DNA from: Saccharothrix algeriensis
GTDB lineage: Bacteria > Actinomycetota > Actinomycetes > Mycobacteriales > Pseudonocardiaceae
Direction of reading: 5' to 3'
DNA length: 64,000 nt
Assembly (NCBI RefSeq): GCF_016907655.1
Contig: NZ_JAFBCL010000001.1
Span: forward strand, 5,428,001-5,492,000
The position numbers were made by a program, and so were the translations under genes. Each line of letters starts with the position of its first letter. Position 1 is the stretch's first letter. Under the pieces are notes generated by a model. It saw nothing but the letters and a program-made list of their open reading frames with translations. It was not told where the DNA came from and ran no database searches. Shown piece after piece: positions 51,194-58,503 of the stretch.

Positions 51194-52879
51194 TCAGCCC
51201 CGCTCCGCGTCGACCCACCGGTCGACCACGCGGGTCAGGGTCTCCAGCGGGAGGGCGCCGCCGGCCAGCACCCGGTGGTGGAAGTCCCGGACGGAGAAGC
51301 GGTCGCCCAGCGCGCGGCTCGCCCTCGCGCGCAGGTCCTCGATGTGCAGGCGGCCCAGCAGGTAGGCCGTCGCCTGCCCCGGCCAGGCGATGTAGCGGTC
51401 GATCTCGTTGCGCACGTTGGACTCCGACAGCGCCGAGTTGTCGCGCAGGAACGCCCGCGCGCGGTCGCGGGACCAGCCGTGGTGGTGCATCCCGGTGTCC
51501 ACCACCAGCCGGCACGCCCGCCACGCGTCGAACGACAGCATCCCGAACCGGGCCAGGTCGCCCGAGTACAGCCCCATCTCGTCGGCCAGGCGCTCGGTGT
51601 ACAGGCCCCAGCCCTCGGCGTGCGCGGTCAGGTAGGCGAAGCGCCGGAAGTCCGGGAGGTCCTCCACCGACTGCGCCAGCGCGATCTGGAGGTGGTGGCC
51701 CGGGACGCTCTCGTGGAACGACAGCGCCTCGTACTCGTACCGCGGGCGCGACCGGGGCTCGTGGGTGTTCACGACGTGCGCGCCGGGCCGCGAGCCGTCC
51801 TCGGCGGGCGGCTGGTAGTAGGCCAGCACGGAACCCTCGGCCTCCGCCGGGTGCATCGGCCGGACCTCGCACGGGGCGATCTCGTAGGGGTGGAACCACC
51901 CCGGCAGCGCGGCGCTCGCCCGTTCCAGCGCGGCGACCGCGCAGGCCACGATCTGCTCGGCGTCGTCGAAGCGCAGCGACTCGTCCTCGCGCAGCCGCCG
52001 CAGCACCTCCGGCACGTCCGACGTGCCCAGGGCCCGACCGCCCAGCTCCGCGAACTCCTCGTGCACCTCGGCCAGCTTCGCCAGGCCGATCTCGTGGATG
52101 CGCCCGGGGTCCAGCGCCGTGGTGGTGTGCGCCCGGACGGCCGCCGCGTACACCGCCTCCCCACCGGGCACGTGGCAGACGCCGACGTGGTCGTCGTCCC
52201 GCGCGCCGTCGGCCAGGTCGGCCAGCGTCGCGGCGAACCGGGCCAGCGCCGGGCGGACGACGTCCCGCACGGCGGCCTCCACGCGCCGCGCCGCGTCGAC
52301 GGCGCCCGGTTCCCGGGCGGGCCGCAGGAACGGGTCGTCGGCCAGGTCGGTCGCCAGGTAGCCGCGCACCTGCTCGACGGCCTGCCGCACGCCCGAGGCC
52401 GTGGGGGTCCGGCCGTCGGCCCGCGCCTGCCGGAACCGCTCGCCCACCGCGTCGAAGTACCCGCCCAGGCCGGCCAGCCGCCGCAGGTAGTCCTCGGCGT
52501 CCGCCGCCCGGCGCAGCCGCGCCAGCGGGACGGTGGAGAACACCGCGTTCTGGGCGCCGACCATGCTCGCGGACACCGCGATCTCGGCCGCGCCCACGCC
52601 GTAGCCGGTGGCCAGCTGCGCCCGGCCGTCGCGCAGCAGCCGGTCGAGCATCTCGTGCGTGACGACGTCCTGGCCGGTCAGCCGGTCCGGGTCGATCGCG
52701 GCCAGCCGCCGCCCGAACCCGTCGAGCCGTTCCAGCCCGCGCTGGTCGGCCTCCCGGCCGGGGTCGGGGACGTCGCCGTCGTGGCCGGGCACGCCGTGCG
52801 CGGTCGCGGCGAACGGGTCGGCCTCGCACCGGTCCCGGAAGTAGTCCGCTGCCAGGTCCGCGAGCTGCTGGTCGGTCAC
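51194..52879 (-). CDS. DUF885-family metallopeptidase-like protein
   Basis: Cytosolic protein of 561 residues in DUF885, related to M3-like zinc peptidases. The zinc motif is SFHESVPGHHLQ (HE-x-x-x-x-HH), with a distal Glu in AHAEGWGLYTERLADEMG. Other family blocks are TQQLADLAADYF-type N-terminus, ASMVGAQNAVFSTVPL, RPMHPAEAEGSVLAYY and NSALSESNVRNEIDRYIAWPGQATAY. The GTG at 52879 has AAGGAG four bases upstream; a longer frame lacks a site. The function of DUF885 proteins is unsettled, but dipeptide or carboxypeptidase activity is likely. Confidence 0.88.
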   Translation of the reverse strand: MTDQQLADLAADYFRDRCEADPFAATAHGVPGHDGDVPDPGREADQRGLERLDGFGRRLAAIDPDRLTGQDVVTHEMLDRLLRDGRAQLATGYGVGAAEIAVSASMVGAQNAVFSTVPLARLRRAADAEDYLRRLAGLGGYFDAVGERFRQARADGRTPTASGVRQAVEQVRGYLATDLADDPFLRPAREPGAVDAARRVEAAVRDVVRPALARFAATLADLADGARDDDHVGVCHVPGGEAVYAAAVRAHTTTALDPGRIHEIGLAKLAEVHEEFAELGGRALGTSDVPEVLRRLREDESLRFDDAEQIVACAVAALERASAALPGWFHPYEIAPCEVRPMHPAEAEGSVLAYYQPPAEDGSRPGAHVVNTHEPRSRPRYEYEALSFHESVPGHHLQIALAQSVEDLPDFRRFAYLTAHAEGWGLYTERLADEMGLYSGDLARFGMLSFDAWRACRLVVDTGMHHHGWSRDRARAFLRDNSALSESNVRNEIDRYIAWPGQATAYLLGRLHIEDLRARASRALGDRFSVRDFHHRVLAGGALPLETLTRVVDRWVDAERG

Positions 52880-53108
52880 GGTGCTCCTTCCGCCGGGGAT
52901 CGCCCTCGACCGGAGGGTAGTGGCCACTCACCGCCGGGGGGAGCCGCCACCGGTAGGTGGTCGTCCCCGGTGGCACGTGCCCGCGATTCGTGACGGCCCG
53001 TTGTGCGGTATCCCACGATCGGGTGGCTTTGTCGCGATGCGGCCGATCGGCGGGTACCCCACCGCGGAGCGTCCACCCGGGACGCCCTGCGTCAGGAGGT
53101 TGTGGCAG

Positions 53109-53309
53109 ATGGGCATCGGCGACAAGTTCGACGAGCTGAAGAACAAGGCCAAGGACGCGCTGGGGCAGCACGGCGACAAGGCGGAGCAGGGCGTCGACCG
53201 GGCGTCCGGCGTGGTCGACGAGAGGACCGGCGGCAAGCACTCCGAGCAGGTCCAGCAGGGCGCGGAGAAGGCCAAGGAAGGTCTGCGGAACTTCGGTGAC
53301 CAGCGTTAG
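53109..53309 (+). CDS. MT0933-like small protein
   Basis: Hydrophilic 66-residue protein MGIGDKFDELKNKAKDALGQ followed by HGDKAEQGVDRASGVVDERTGGKHSEQVQQG. This matches the actinobacterial family annotated as MT0933-like antitoxin (PF14013), although no toxin gene is adjacent and the layout also recalls CsbD stress proteins. AGGAGG at 53094-53099 lies nine bases before the ATG. Strongly charged amphipathic helices are predicted. Likely stress-related, by resemblance. Confidence 0.85.
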   Translation: MGIGDKFDELKNKAKDALGQHGDKAEQGVDRASGVVDERTGGKHSEQVQQGAEKAKEGLRNFGDQR

Positions 53310-53769
53310 GCGGTCCCACCGAGCGGTGGCCGCCCCCGCGGACCACCCCGCCGCCAAGGGCGTGACGCCGGCAGGTGACGCACCGACGGGCGCCGTGTGC
53401 GCGCATACCGTGCGCCCGAACGCCGTTCACCTGAGCGCCGTGCGTCTGAGCGCCGTGCGCGCGAACGCCGTTCGCCTGAGCGCCGTGCGCGCCGATGCGG
53501 CGCCGGCGGGTGGCCCGCGGGTGTCGGGGCGATGGGAGCCGTTGTCGTGGGCGCCGCCGTCATGGGCGGCGCGTCCGGGGAAGCCCGTGCGAGGAGCGCC
53601 CCGCACCTCGCGCGGTGGGCGCGCCGCCTCACCGGCGGCCGGCGCAGCGGACGCCCACCGGATCCGCCCCCACCGGAGCAGCGCGGCAGGTGTTCGCCCG
53701 CGGTGGCACATGTGGTGACACGAGCACCGCGGTGACACGAGGACCGCGGCGACACCTGCGGTGACACGA
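53310..53769. other. Gene-free interval with tandem repeats
   Basis: No convincing gene. A 15-bp array (ending gcgccgt in most units) fills 53397-53501, about seven units. Further on, cggtgacacgag-type units recur at about 53712, 53730 and 53759. Open frames across the array give five-residue periodic peptides, but neither strand has a ribosome site or a balanced composition. Confidence 0.6.
53397..53501. repeat. 15-bp tandem repeat, about seven units
   Basis: Units such as tcacctgagcgccgt, gcgtctgagcgccgt and tcgcctgagcgccgt alternate with gcgcgcgaacgccgt. Translated, they give period-5 peptides resembling pentapeptide repeats on the minus strand, but no gene is supported. Confidence 0.75.
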
Positions 53770-53801
53770 GGAAGGGCCGCCCCCGCGGGGGCGGCCCTTC
53801 C
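53770..53801. terminator. Perfect 15-bp stem
   Basis: Arms 53770-53784 and 53787-53801 with a minimal loop, 11 bases beyond the stop of the minus-strand 75-aa gene (53812). Strong terminator candidate. Confidence 0.85.
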
Positions 53802-53811
53802 GGCGTGAGGA

Positions 53812-54039
53812 CTACCTCAGGCGCGCAGCCAGCAGCTCCTTGCCCTGCTCGGCGCCCTTGCGGCTCTCCCCCTGGGCGCGGCGGAAGAAGTCGGCGAGCT
53901 CGGTGTCGCCCGTCCGCTCCGCGTCGGCGATGTAGGACTCCAGGCGCAGCGCGTTGCTCAAGCACGCCTCGACGAACCAGATGATGTTGTAGTCCTTGTC
54001 CTGCGTGCCGGTCACCTGACCGCTTTCCGTGGTGGACAC
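53812..54039 (-). CDS. Small helical protein of unknown function, 75 aa
   Basis: Not assigned to a named family. After a polar start (STTESGQVTGTQDKDYN) the chain forms two likely helices: IIWFVEACLSNALRLESYIADAERTG and TELADFFRRAQGESRKGAEQGKELL. This recalls a half ferritin-like hairpin, with one Cys. The GTG at 54039 is chosen because GGAGGAGG lies four to six bases upstream. A terminator follows. The divergent trypsin-like protease begins 165 bases away. Confidence 0.7.
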   Translation of the reverse strand: MSTTESGQVTGTQDKDYNIIWFVEACLSNALRLESYIADAERTGDTELADFFRRAQGESRKGAEQGKELLAARLR

Positions 54040-54093
54040 GTGCCCTCCTCCGTAGTGGTCTGCCACTCGGGGGGATACCCGCGAATAAGTGCC

Positions 54094-54124
54094 GTACCCC
54101 TACGGATCACGTCCCTGATTGTTC
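54094..54124 (+). promoter_or_regulatory. Promoter motif shared with the subtilisin gene
   Basis: GTACCCCTACG (54094-54104), twelve bases, then GATTGTTC (54117-54124), 79 bases before the GTG of the trypsin-like protease. It matches 38250-38280 at 18 of 19 block positions and in spacing. Confidence 0.5.
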
Positions 54125-54203
54125 CCGGACGGGCGCCGCCCGACAGTGGGCTCTGCCGCTTCACCCCCTGCTGAGGCGGCTGTTCGCCTGGAAGGGAAGC
54201 ACA

Positions 54204-56021
54204 GTGAAACGACCACGTCCCAGGGGTTTCGCGCCCCTCGTCGCGGCGGCCTTGCTGCTACCGCTCCTCCCCCTGCCCGGGGCCTCCGCCTCGCCGGGCA
54301 ACGCCCCTGCCGCGAACTTCGAGGGCGACACGGTACCCGCCCCGTCCGACGCGGGACCGGCCTTCCACAACGGCCAGGACGCCACCGTCGACGAGTTCCC
54401 CGCGATCATCGCGGGGGTGCGCGAGGGCGGCTCCCGCCCCCAGGGGCAGAGCTGCACCGGCTCGGTCGTGGCGCCCCGCAAGATCCTGATCGCGGCGCAC
54501 TGCGCCGACGCCTCGGGCGAGAAGAGCTTCGTGTACGGCCTGGACGACCTGAACGCGGGCGGCGGGTTCCGCACCGCGGTGGTCGAGTACAAGAAGCACC
54601 CCAAGTACGTCAACTTCGACCAGGGCTACGACGTCGCGGTCGTCACCGTGGCCGACGACATCCCGGTGCGCGGCGGGCGCTACGCGCAGTTCGCCACCTC
54701 CGCCGACTCGGGGCTGGCCACGCCGGGCAAGAGCGGCCTCGGCTTCGGCTACGGCAAGAAGGACTTCAACGACAACCAGCGCGACGTCACGCTGGACAAG
54801 GCGACGCTGCCCATCGTCAACGGCGACTCGCTGTGCCAGGGCGTCGGCGCGGGCTTCAAGTCGGCCACGATGATCTGCGCCGGCTACTCCGACGGCCGCA
54901 CCACCATCCTGCCCGGCGACAGCGGCGGTCCGCTGATCGTGGACGGCAAGATCGTGGGCGTCGCGTCGTGGAGCCGCAGCGACTTCAAGTGGTACAGCGT
55001 CTACGGCCGGCTGACCAACGACATGGGCGACTGGGTCAGGCAGGAGGTCGGGACGCCGCAGTCGGACTTCGCGCTGGGCACGTCGCCGGGCAGCCTGAAG
55101 GTCACGGCGGGCAGGCACGCGTCGGCCACGGTGACGTCGGTGGCCGGTTCCGGTGGTCCGGAGTCGGTGTCGCTGTCGGCGTCGGGCCTGCCGAGCGGGG
55201 CCAAGGCGGTGTTCCAGCCGACGTCGATCCAGAGCGGGTCCAACGCCAAGCTGACCGTCGAGACCACGGCCGCCACCCCGAACGGCACCTACGACGTGAC
55301 CGTGACCGGCGCCGGCGCCGGCGGGAAGACCGCGACCGCGAAGCTGTCCCTGACCGTCGAGGGCGGCGACCAGCAGCCGGGCGACTTCACCCTCGGCCTC
55401 TCGCCGAGCAGCCTGAAGGTGGCGGCGGGCGAGCACGGGTCCACCACGGTGACGTCGGTGGCCGGTTCCGGTGGTCCGGAGTCGGTGTCGCTGTCCGCGT
55501 CGGGCCTGCCGGACGGGGCCAAGGCGGTGTTCCAGCCGACGTCGATCCAGAGCGGGTCCAACGCCAAGCTGACGGTCGAGACCACGGCCGCCACCAAGGC
55601 CGGGACCTACACCGTGACGGTGACCGGCGCCGGTTCGGGCGGCCGGACGGCGACGACGGCGCTGACCCTGACCGTGACCGGCGACACACCGCCCGACGGC
55701 GAGGTCAAGGTGACCGTCAACCCGTCCTCGGTGTCGGTGCAGCAGGGCTTCTTCGCCCAGTTCTCCGTCACGGCCACCGGGGGCGCCGGGACGCTGGCGC
55801 TGTCGGCCGCCGGCAACCCGGCGGGCACCCAGCTCCAGTTCCACCCGCGCTCCATCGCCCAGGGCGGCAGCAGCAACGTCTTCCTGAGCACCGGCTTCCA
55901 GACCCCGGTGGGCACGCACCGGATCACGGTCACGGCCACCTCGGCCGACGGCAAGACCGGCACGGCGACCTTCACGCTCACCGTCACCTCGTGGGGCGTG
56001 CGGTCCATGCGGGCGGCCTGA
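54204..56021 (+). CDS. Secreted trypsin-like serine protease with three C-terminal Ig-like domains
   Basis: S1 protease of 605 residues. A signal peptide ends near ASASPG. The catalytic domain (about residues 60-280) shows ILIAAHCADAS (His), QGYDVAVVTVADD (Asp) and ILPGDSGGPLIVDG (Ser). Two 106-residue beta-rich repeats follow (about 290-395 and 397-501), each with LKVTAG/LKVAAG, VTSVAGSGGPESVSLSASGLP and AVFQPTSIQSGSNAKLTVETT. A third, divergent repeat (about 508-600) ends the protein. The middle parts of the first two repeats are almost identical in DNA. GGAAGGGAAG precedes the GTG. The repeats probably bind cell wall or substrate. Confidence 0.92.
   Translation: MKRPRPRGFAPLVAAALLLPLLPLPGASASPGNAPAANFEGDTVPAPSDAGPAFHNGQDATVDEFPAIIAGVREGGSRPQGQSCTGSVVAPRKILIAAHCADASGEKSFVYGLDDLNAGGGFRTAVVEYKKHPKYVNFDQGYDVAVVTVADDIPVRGGRYAQFATSADSGLATPGKSGLGFGYGKKDFNDNQRDVTLDKATLPIVNGDSLCQGVGAGFKSATMICAGYSDGRTTILPGDSGGPLIVDGKIVGVASWSRSDFKWYSVYGRLTNDMGDWVRQEVGTPQSDFALGTSPGSLKVTAGRHASATVTSVAGSGGPESVSLSASGLPSGAKAVFQPTSIQSGSNAKLTVETTAATPNGTYDVTVTGAGAGGKTATAKLSLTVEGGDQQPGDFTLGLSPSSLKVAAGEHGSTTVTSVAGSGGPESVSLSASGLPDGAKAVFQPTSIQSGSNAKLTVETTAATKAGTYTVTVTGAGSGGRTATTALTLTVTGDTPPDGEVKVTVNPSSVSVQQGFFAQFSVTATGGAGTLALSAAGNPAGTQLQFHPRSIAQGGSSNVFLSTGFQTPVGTHRITVTATSADGKTGTATFTLTVTSWGVRSMRAA
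55131..55600 (+). repeat. Internal 318-bp duplication
   Basis: About 150 bases from 55131 onward recur almost exactly 318 bases later (55449 onward), covering the core of two Ig-like domains of the trypsin-like protease. The ends of the units are less alike, suggesting recent duplication or gene conversion of the core. Confidence 0.8.
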
Positions 56022-56054
56022 CCGCCGCACCGCTCGAGCGCGACGCGGGACCAC

Positions 56055-56098
56055 GGCGCGGGCCCCGACCGGTTCTCTCCCCGGTCGGGGCCCGCGCC
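56055..56098. terminator. Perfect 18-bp stem with 8-base loop
   Basis: Arms 56055-56072 and 56081-56098 between the convergent protease (stop 56021) and HATPase (stop 56167) genes. Confidence 0.88.
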
Positions 56099-56166
56099 CT
56101 GCCGCGTCCCGGGGTCCCCGCCGCCCCGGAGCCCGCCGGGGCGCCGGGGCGCCCGCGCGGCGGCCC

Positions 56167-56550
56167 TCAGGCGAGTTCCGCCCACACCGCCTTCCCCACG
56201 GCCCTCGGGGACGTGCCCCAGTCGCGGCTCAGCGCGGCCACGATGATCAGGCCGCGCCCGCGGGCCGAGTCCACCTGCACGGGCCGGGGCTGGGGCATCG
56301 CCGGGGACTGGTCGGCCACCTCGATGCGCAGGCCGTCCGGTGTCCTGGACACCGTCAGCTCCAGGGGACCCGTCGCGTGGTCCACCGCGTTCGACACCAG
56401 CTCCGTCACCACCAGGGCCGCGTCCTCGGCGACCTCGGGGGACACCCCCCACGCCGTCACCGCCTCATCGACCAGCCGCCTGGCCTGCGCGGAAGCCCCG
56501 GCGGTTGCGGGCAGCGTGACGGCCACCGGCGTCGCTGGCTCGTTGCGCAC
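56167..56550 (-). CDS. Anti-sigma-factor-type ATP-binding protein (RsbW/SpoIIAB-like)
   Basis: HATPase_c_2 protein of 127 residues: QARRLVDEAVTAWGVSPEVAEDAALVVTELVSNAVDHA (N box), LRIEVADQSP (G1 box) and GRGLIIVAALSRDWG (G2 region). Family members bind sigma factors or phosphorylate STAS antagonists. GTG at 56550 is preferred with GGGAG six bases upstream; an ATG at 56592 would add 14 residues. It diverges from a STAS gene 138 bases away, forming the kinase half of a partner switch. Confidence 0.88.
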   Translation of the reverse strand: MRNEPATPVAVTLPATAGASAQARRLVDEAVTAWGVSPEVAEDAALVVTELVSNAVDHATGPLELTVSRTPDGLRIEVADQSPAMPQPRPVQVDSARGRGLIIVAALSRDWGTSPRAVGKAVWAELA

Positions 56551-56688
56551 AATCCGCTCCCGTTGATCGGCCGTTACCGCATCGTCGCACATCCTGTCGC
56601 TTCAACCACCCAGTGGTCGCGTCCGGGGTGCCCTTGCTGCACGATCTGTACCGGCACGGCACCCGCCGGGCGGAGAGGCGCGGACGCG

Positions 56689-57012
56689 ATGGACTTGCAG
56701 GTGCGCAGTGAGGTGCGCGGCGGCTGGACGGTCGTCGCGGTCTCGGGGGAGTTGGACGCGGACACCGTCCCGGTGCTGTCCGACCTGCTGGAGGAGACCT
56801 CCGGCGACCGGGTGGTGGTCGACCTGAGCGGCGTGCCGTTCATGGACACCACGGGCCTGTCCCTGATGCTCGACTGGCACCGGCGGCTCGACGGCACGGG
56901 CGGGCAGTTCCGGATGGCGGCGCTGCAGTCCTCGGTGCGCCGGCTGTTCCGGCTGACCGAGCTGTCCGAAGTGATGCACATCCACGACTCGGTGGAGGAC
57001 GCCACGACGTGA
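56689..57012 (+). CDS. STAS-domain anti-anti-sigma factor
   Basis: Protein of 107 residues with a full STAS fold: WTVVAVSGELDADTVPVLSDLL, VVVDLSGVPFMDTTGLSLMLDWHRRL and FRMAALQSSVRRLFRLTELSEVM. The switch loop FMDTTGLSL carries Thr-Thr at the phosphorylation position, so the anti-sigma kinase and SpoIIE phosphatase on either side can act on it. GAGAGG lies before the ATG. Its stop is four bases from that of the convergent phosphatase gene. Confidence 0.9.
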   Translation: MDLQVRSEVRGGWTVVAVSGELDADTVPVLSDLLEETSGDRVVVDLSGVPFMDTTGLSLMLDWHRRLDGTGGQFRMAALQSSVRRLFRLTELSEVMHIHDSVEDATT

Positions 57013-57016
57013 CACC

Positions 57017-58408
57017 TCAGTCCTCGGCCTGCACGACCAGCAGGGTCAGGTCGTCGTGCTCGGCGTCGCCCAGCCAGGAGAACACGACGTGCCGCACGTG
57101 CTCGGCCACCGCCTCGGCGGGCAGGCCGGCGCACTCGGCGAGCGCGGCCTTGAGCCGCACGTCGCCGAACAGGTTCCGGCGGTCGCCGCGGGAGCGGGCC
57201 TCGGTGACCCCGTCGCTGTAGAGCAGCAGCGTCTCGCCCGGCCCCAGGGCCACGGTGGTCTGGTGGAAGCGGACCTCGGGCAGCACGCCGACGATGCCGC
57301 CGTGCACCGCCACCTCGTCCACGCGCCCGCCGGAGCGCAGCACCAGGGGAGCGGGGTGGCCGCCGGCGGAGAGCGCGACGCGCAGCCCGCCCGCCTGGAC
57401 GGGCACCAGGTCGCCGACCACCAGCGTGGTGAACAGCTTGCTGCCGGCCGCCCGCAGCGCGGTGTTGAGCAGCGCCAGCAGCTGCGCCGGCCGCTGCTCG
57501 ACCACCAGCAGCGCGTGCAGGCTCTGCCGCACCCGGCCGGAGTGCGCGGCGGCCTCCAGGCCGTTGCCCGCCACGTCGCCCAGCGCGAACGCGGCGGTGC
57601 CGTCCTCGCGGGGGTGCACGTCGTAGAAGTCGCCGCCGACCAGGGCGCGGTGGTGCGCGGGCTCGTAGACCCGGGCCAGCCGCACGCCGGGCACCGCCGG
57701 CAGCGGGCTGGGCAGCAGGTTGGCGCGCAGCGCCTCGATCGTGCGCTCCTGCTCGCTGAACCGCGTGCTCACCTCCAGCGCGGCGGCGGCCCGGTCGGCG
57801 TAGCGCGCGAGGAGGTCGACGTCGCGCGGGCCGCCGAAGCACACCAGGGCGCCGCCGGCGGTCAGCGGCACGGCGGTGCCCACGCCGGTCGCGCAACCCC
57901 ACACACCGTCCCCCGCGGGGGTGATTTCGGCGTGTCGCGCGGCGCCGTCCAGGACGGCGAGCAGGCCGGGCACGCCGGCGGCGGCCTGCCGGGGCGTGCG
58001 GACCGGGGTGACCTCGCCGTCCGGGCCGCGCCGCCACCACTCCAGCCGCCCGCGCCCGCCGGGGACGACCGCCACGGCCTGCGGGGCGGGCGCCGCCTCC
58101 ACCGCCCGCCGCAGCGCCTCGGCGCGGTCGGTGAGCGGGGCCAGTTCGCGGGTCGCCCGTTCCAGGAAGTCCTCCGCGTCGCGGTACCACGCGGTCCAGC
58201 CGCCGCCCAGGTCCTGCGAACGGCCCTCCAGGACCGCCGGCGCACCCGGCCTGGCCTGCGGGAACAACACGGTGGCCAGCGGGTTGGCCAGGCGCACCAC
58301 CCCCAGCGGGTCGACCACGACCACGGCTTCGTGGACGCCGTCGACCAGGCGACGCCACGCTTCGAGGTCGAGGCCCGCCGCGGCGCCTTGCCGGTAGCCC
58401 TGGGCCAT
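57017..58408 (-). CDS. PAS/SpoIIE (RsbU-like) protein phosphatase
   Basis: PP2C-type phosphatase of 463 residues. A PAS-like domain (AWRRLVDGVHEAVVVVDPLGVVRLANPLA, about residues 12-60) and a middle GAF-like region (about 100-230) precede the SpoIIE domain: ARVYEPAHHRALVGGDFYDVHP, FALGDVAGNGLEAAAHSGRVRQSL, VALSAGGHPAPLVLR and LLLYSDGVTEARSRG supply the metal Asp residues. AGGAG lies five bases before the ATG. It probably dephosphorylates the STAS protein encoded convergently, and diverges from the poly-HAMP kinase. Confidence 0.92.
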   Translation of the reverse strand: MAQGYRQGAAAGLDLEAWRRLVDGVHEAVVVVDPLGVVRLANPLATVLFPQARPGAPAVLEGRSQDLGGGWTAWYRDAEDFLERATRELAPLTDRAEALRRAVEAAPAPQAVAVVPGGRGRLEWWRRGPDGEVTPVRTPRQAAAGVPGLLAVLDGAARHAEITPAGDGVWGCATGVGTAVPLTAGGALVCFGGPRDVDLLARYADRAAAALEVSTRFSEQERTIEALRANLLPSPLPAVPGVRLARVYEPAHHRALVGGDFYDVHPREDGTAAFALGDVAGNGLEAAAHSGRVRQSLHALLVVEQRPAQLLALLNTALRAAGSKLFTTLVVGDLVPVQAGGLRVALSAGGHPAPLVLRSGGRVDEVAVHGGIVGVLPEVRFHQTTVALGPGETLLLYSDGVTEARSRGDRRNLFGDVRLKAALAECAGLPAEAVAEHVRHVVFSWLGDAEHDDLTLLVVQAED

Positions 58409-58503
58409 GGTGGCTCCTGTGTGTCGGGTCGTGACCAACCTAGCGGACACGCCACCTGCAACAGTGGCAGGCTTGGCGCAGATCCGCTGACGTTGGAGGC
58501 CCA

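Noticed and set aside
49755..53357. A 1200-codon minus-strand frame continuing far upstream of the secreted hydrolase
   Set aside because: Only the part from ATG 51119 shows a signal peptide and hydrolase motifs; the rest overlaps the real DUF885 gene in another frame.
53306..53965. Minus-strand frame with five-residue periodicity like pentapeptide-repeat proteins
   Set aside because: The periodicity comes from the 15-bp DNA array. No start signal is present, it overlaps a better-supported 75-aa gene, and its composition is Arg/Gly/Pro-rich.
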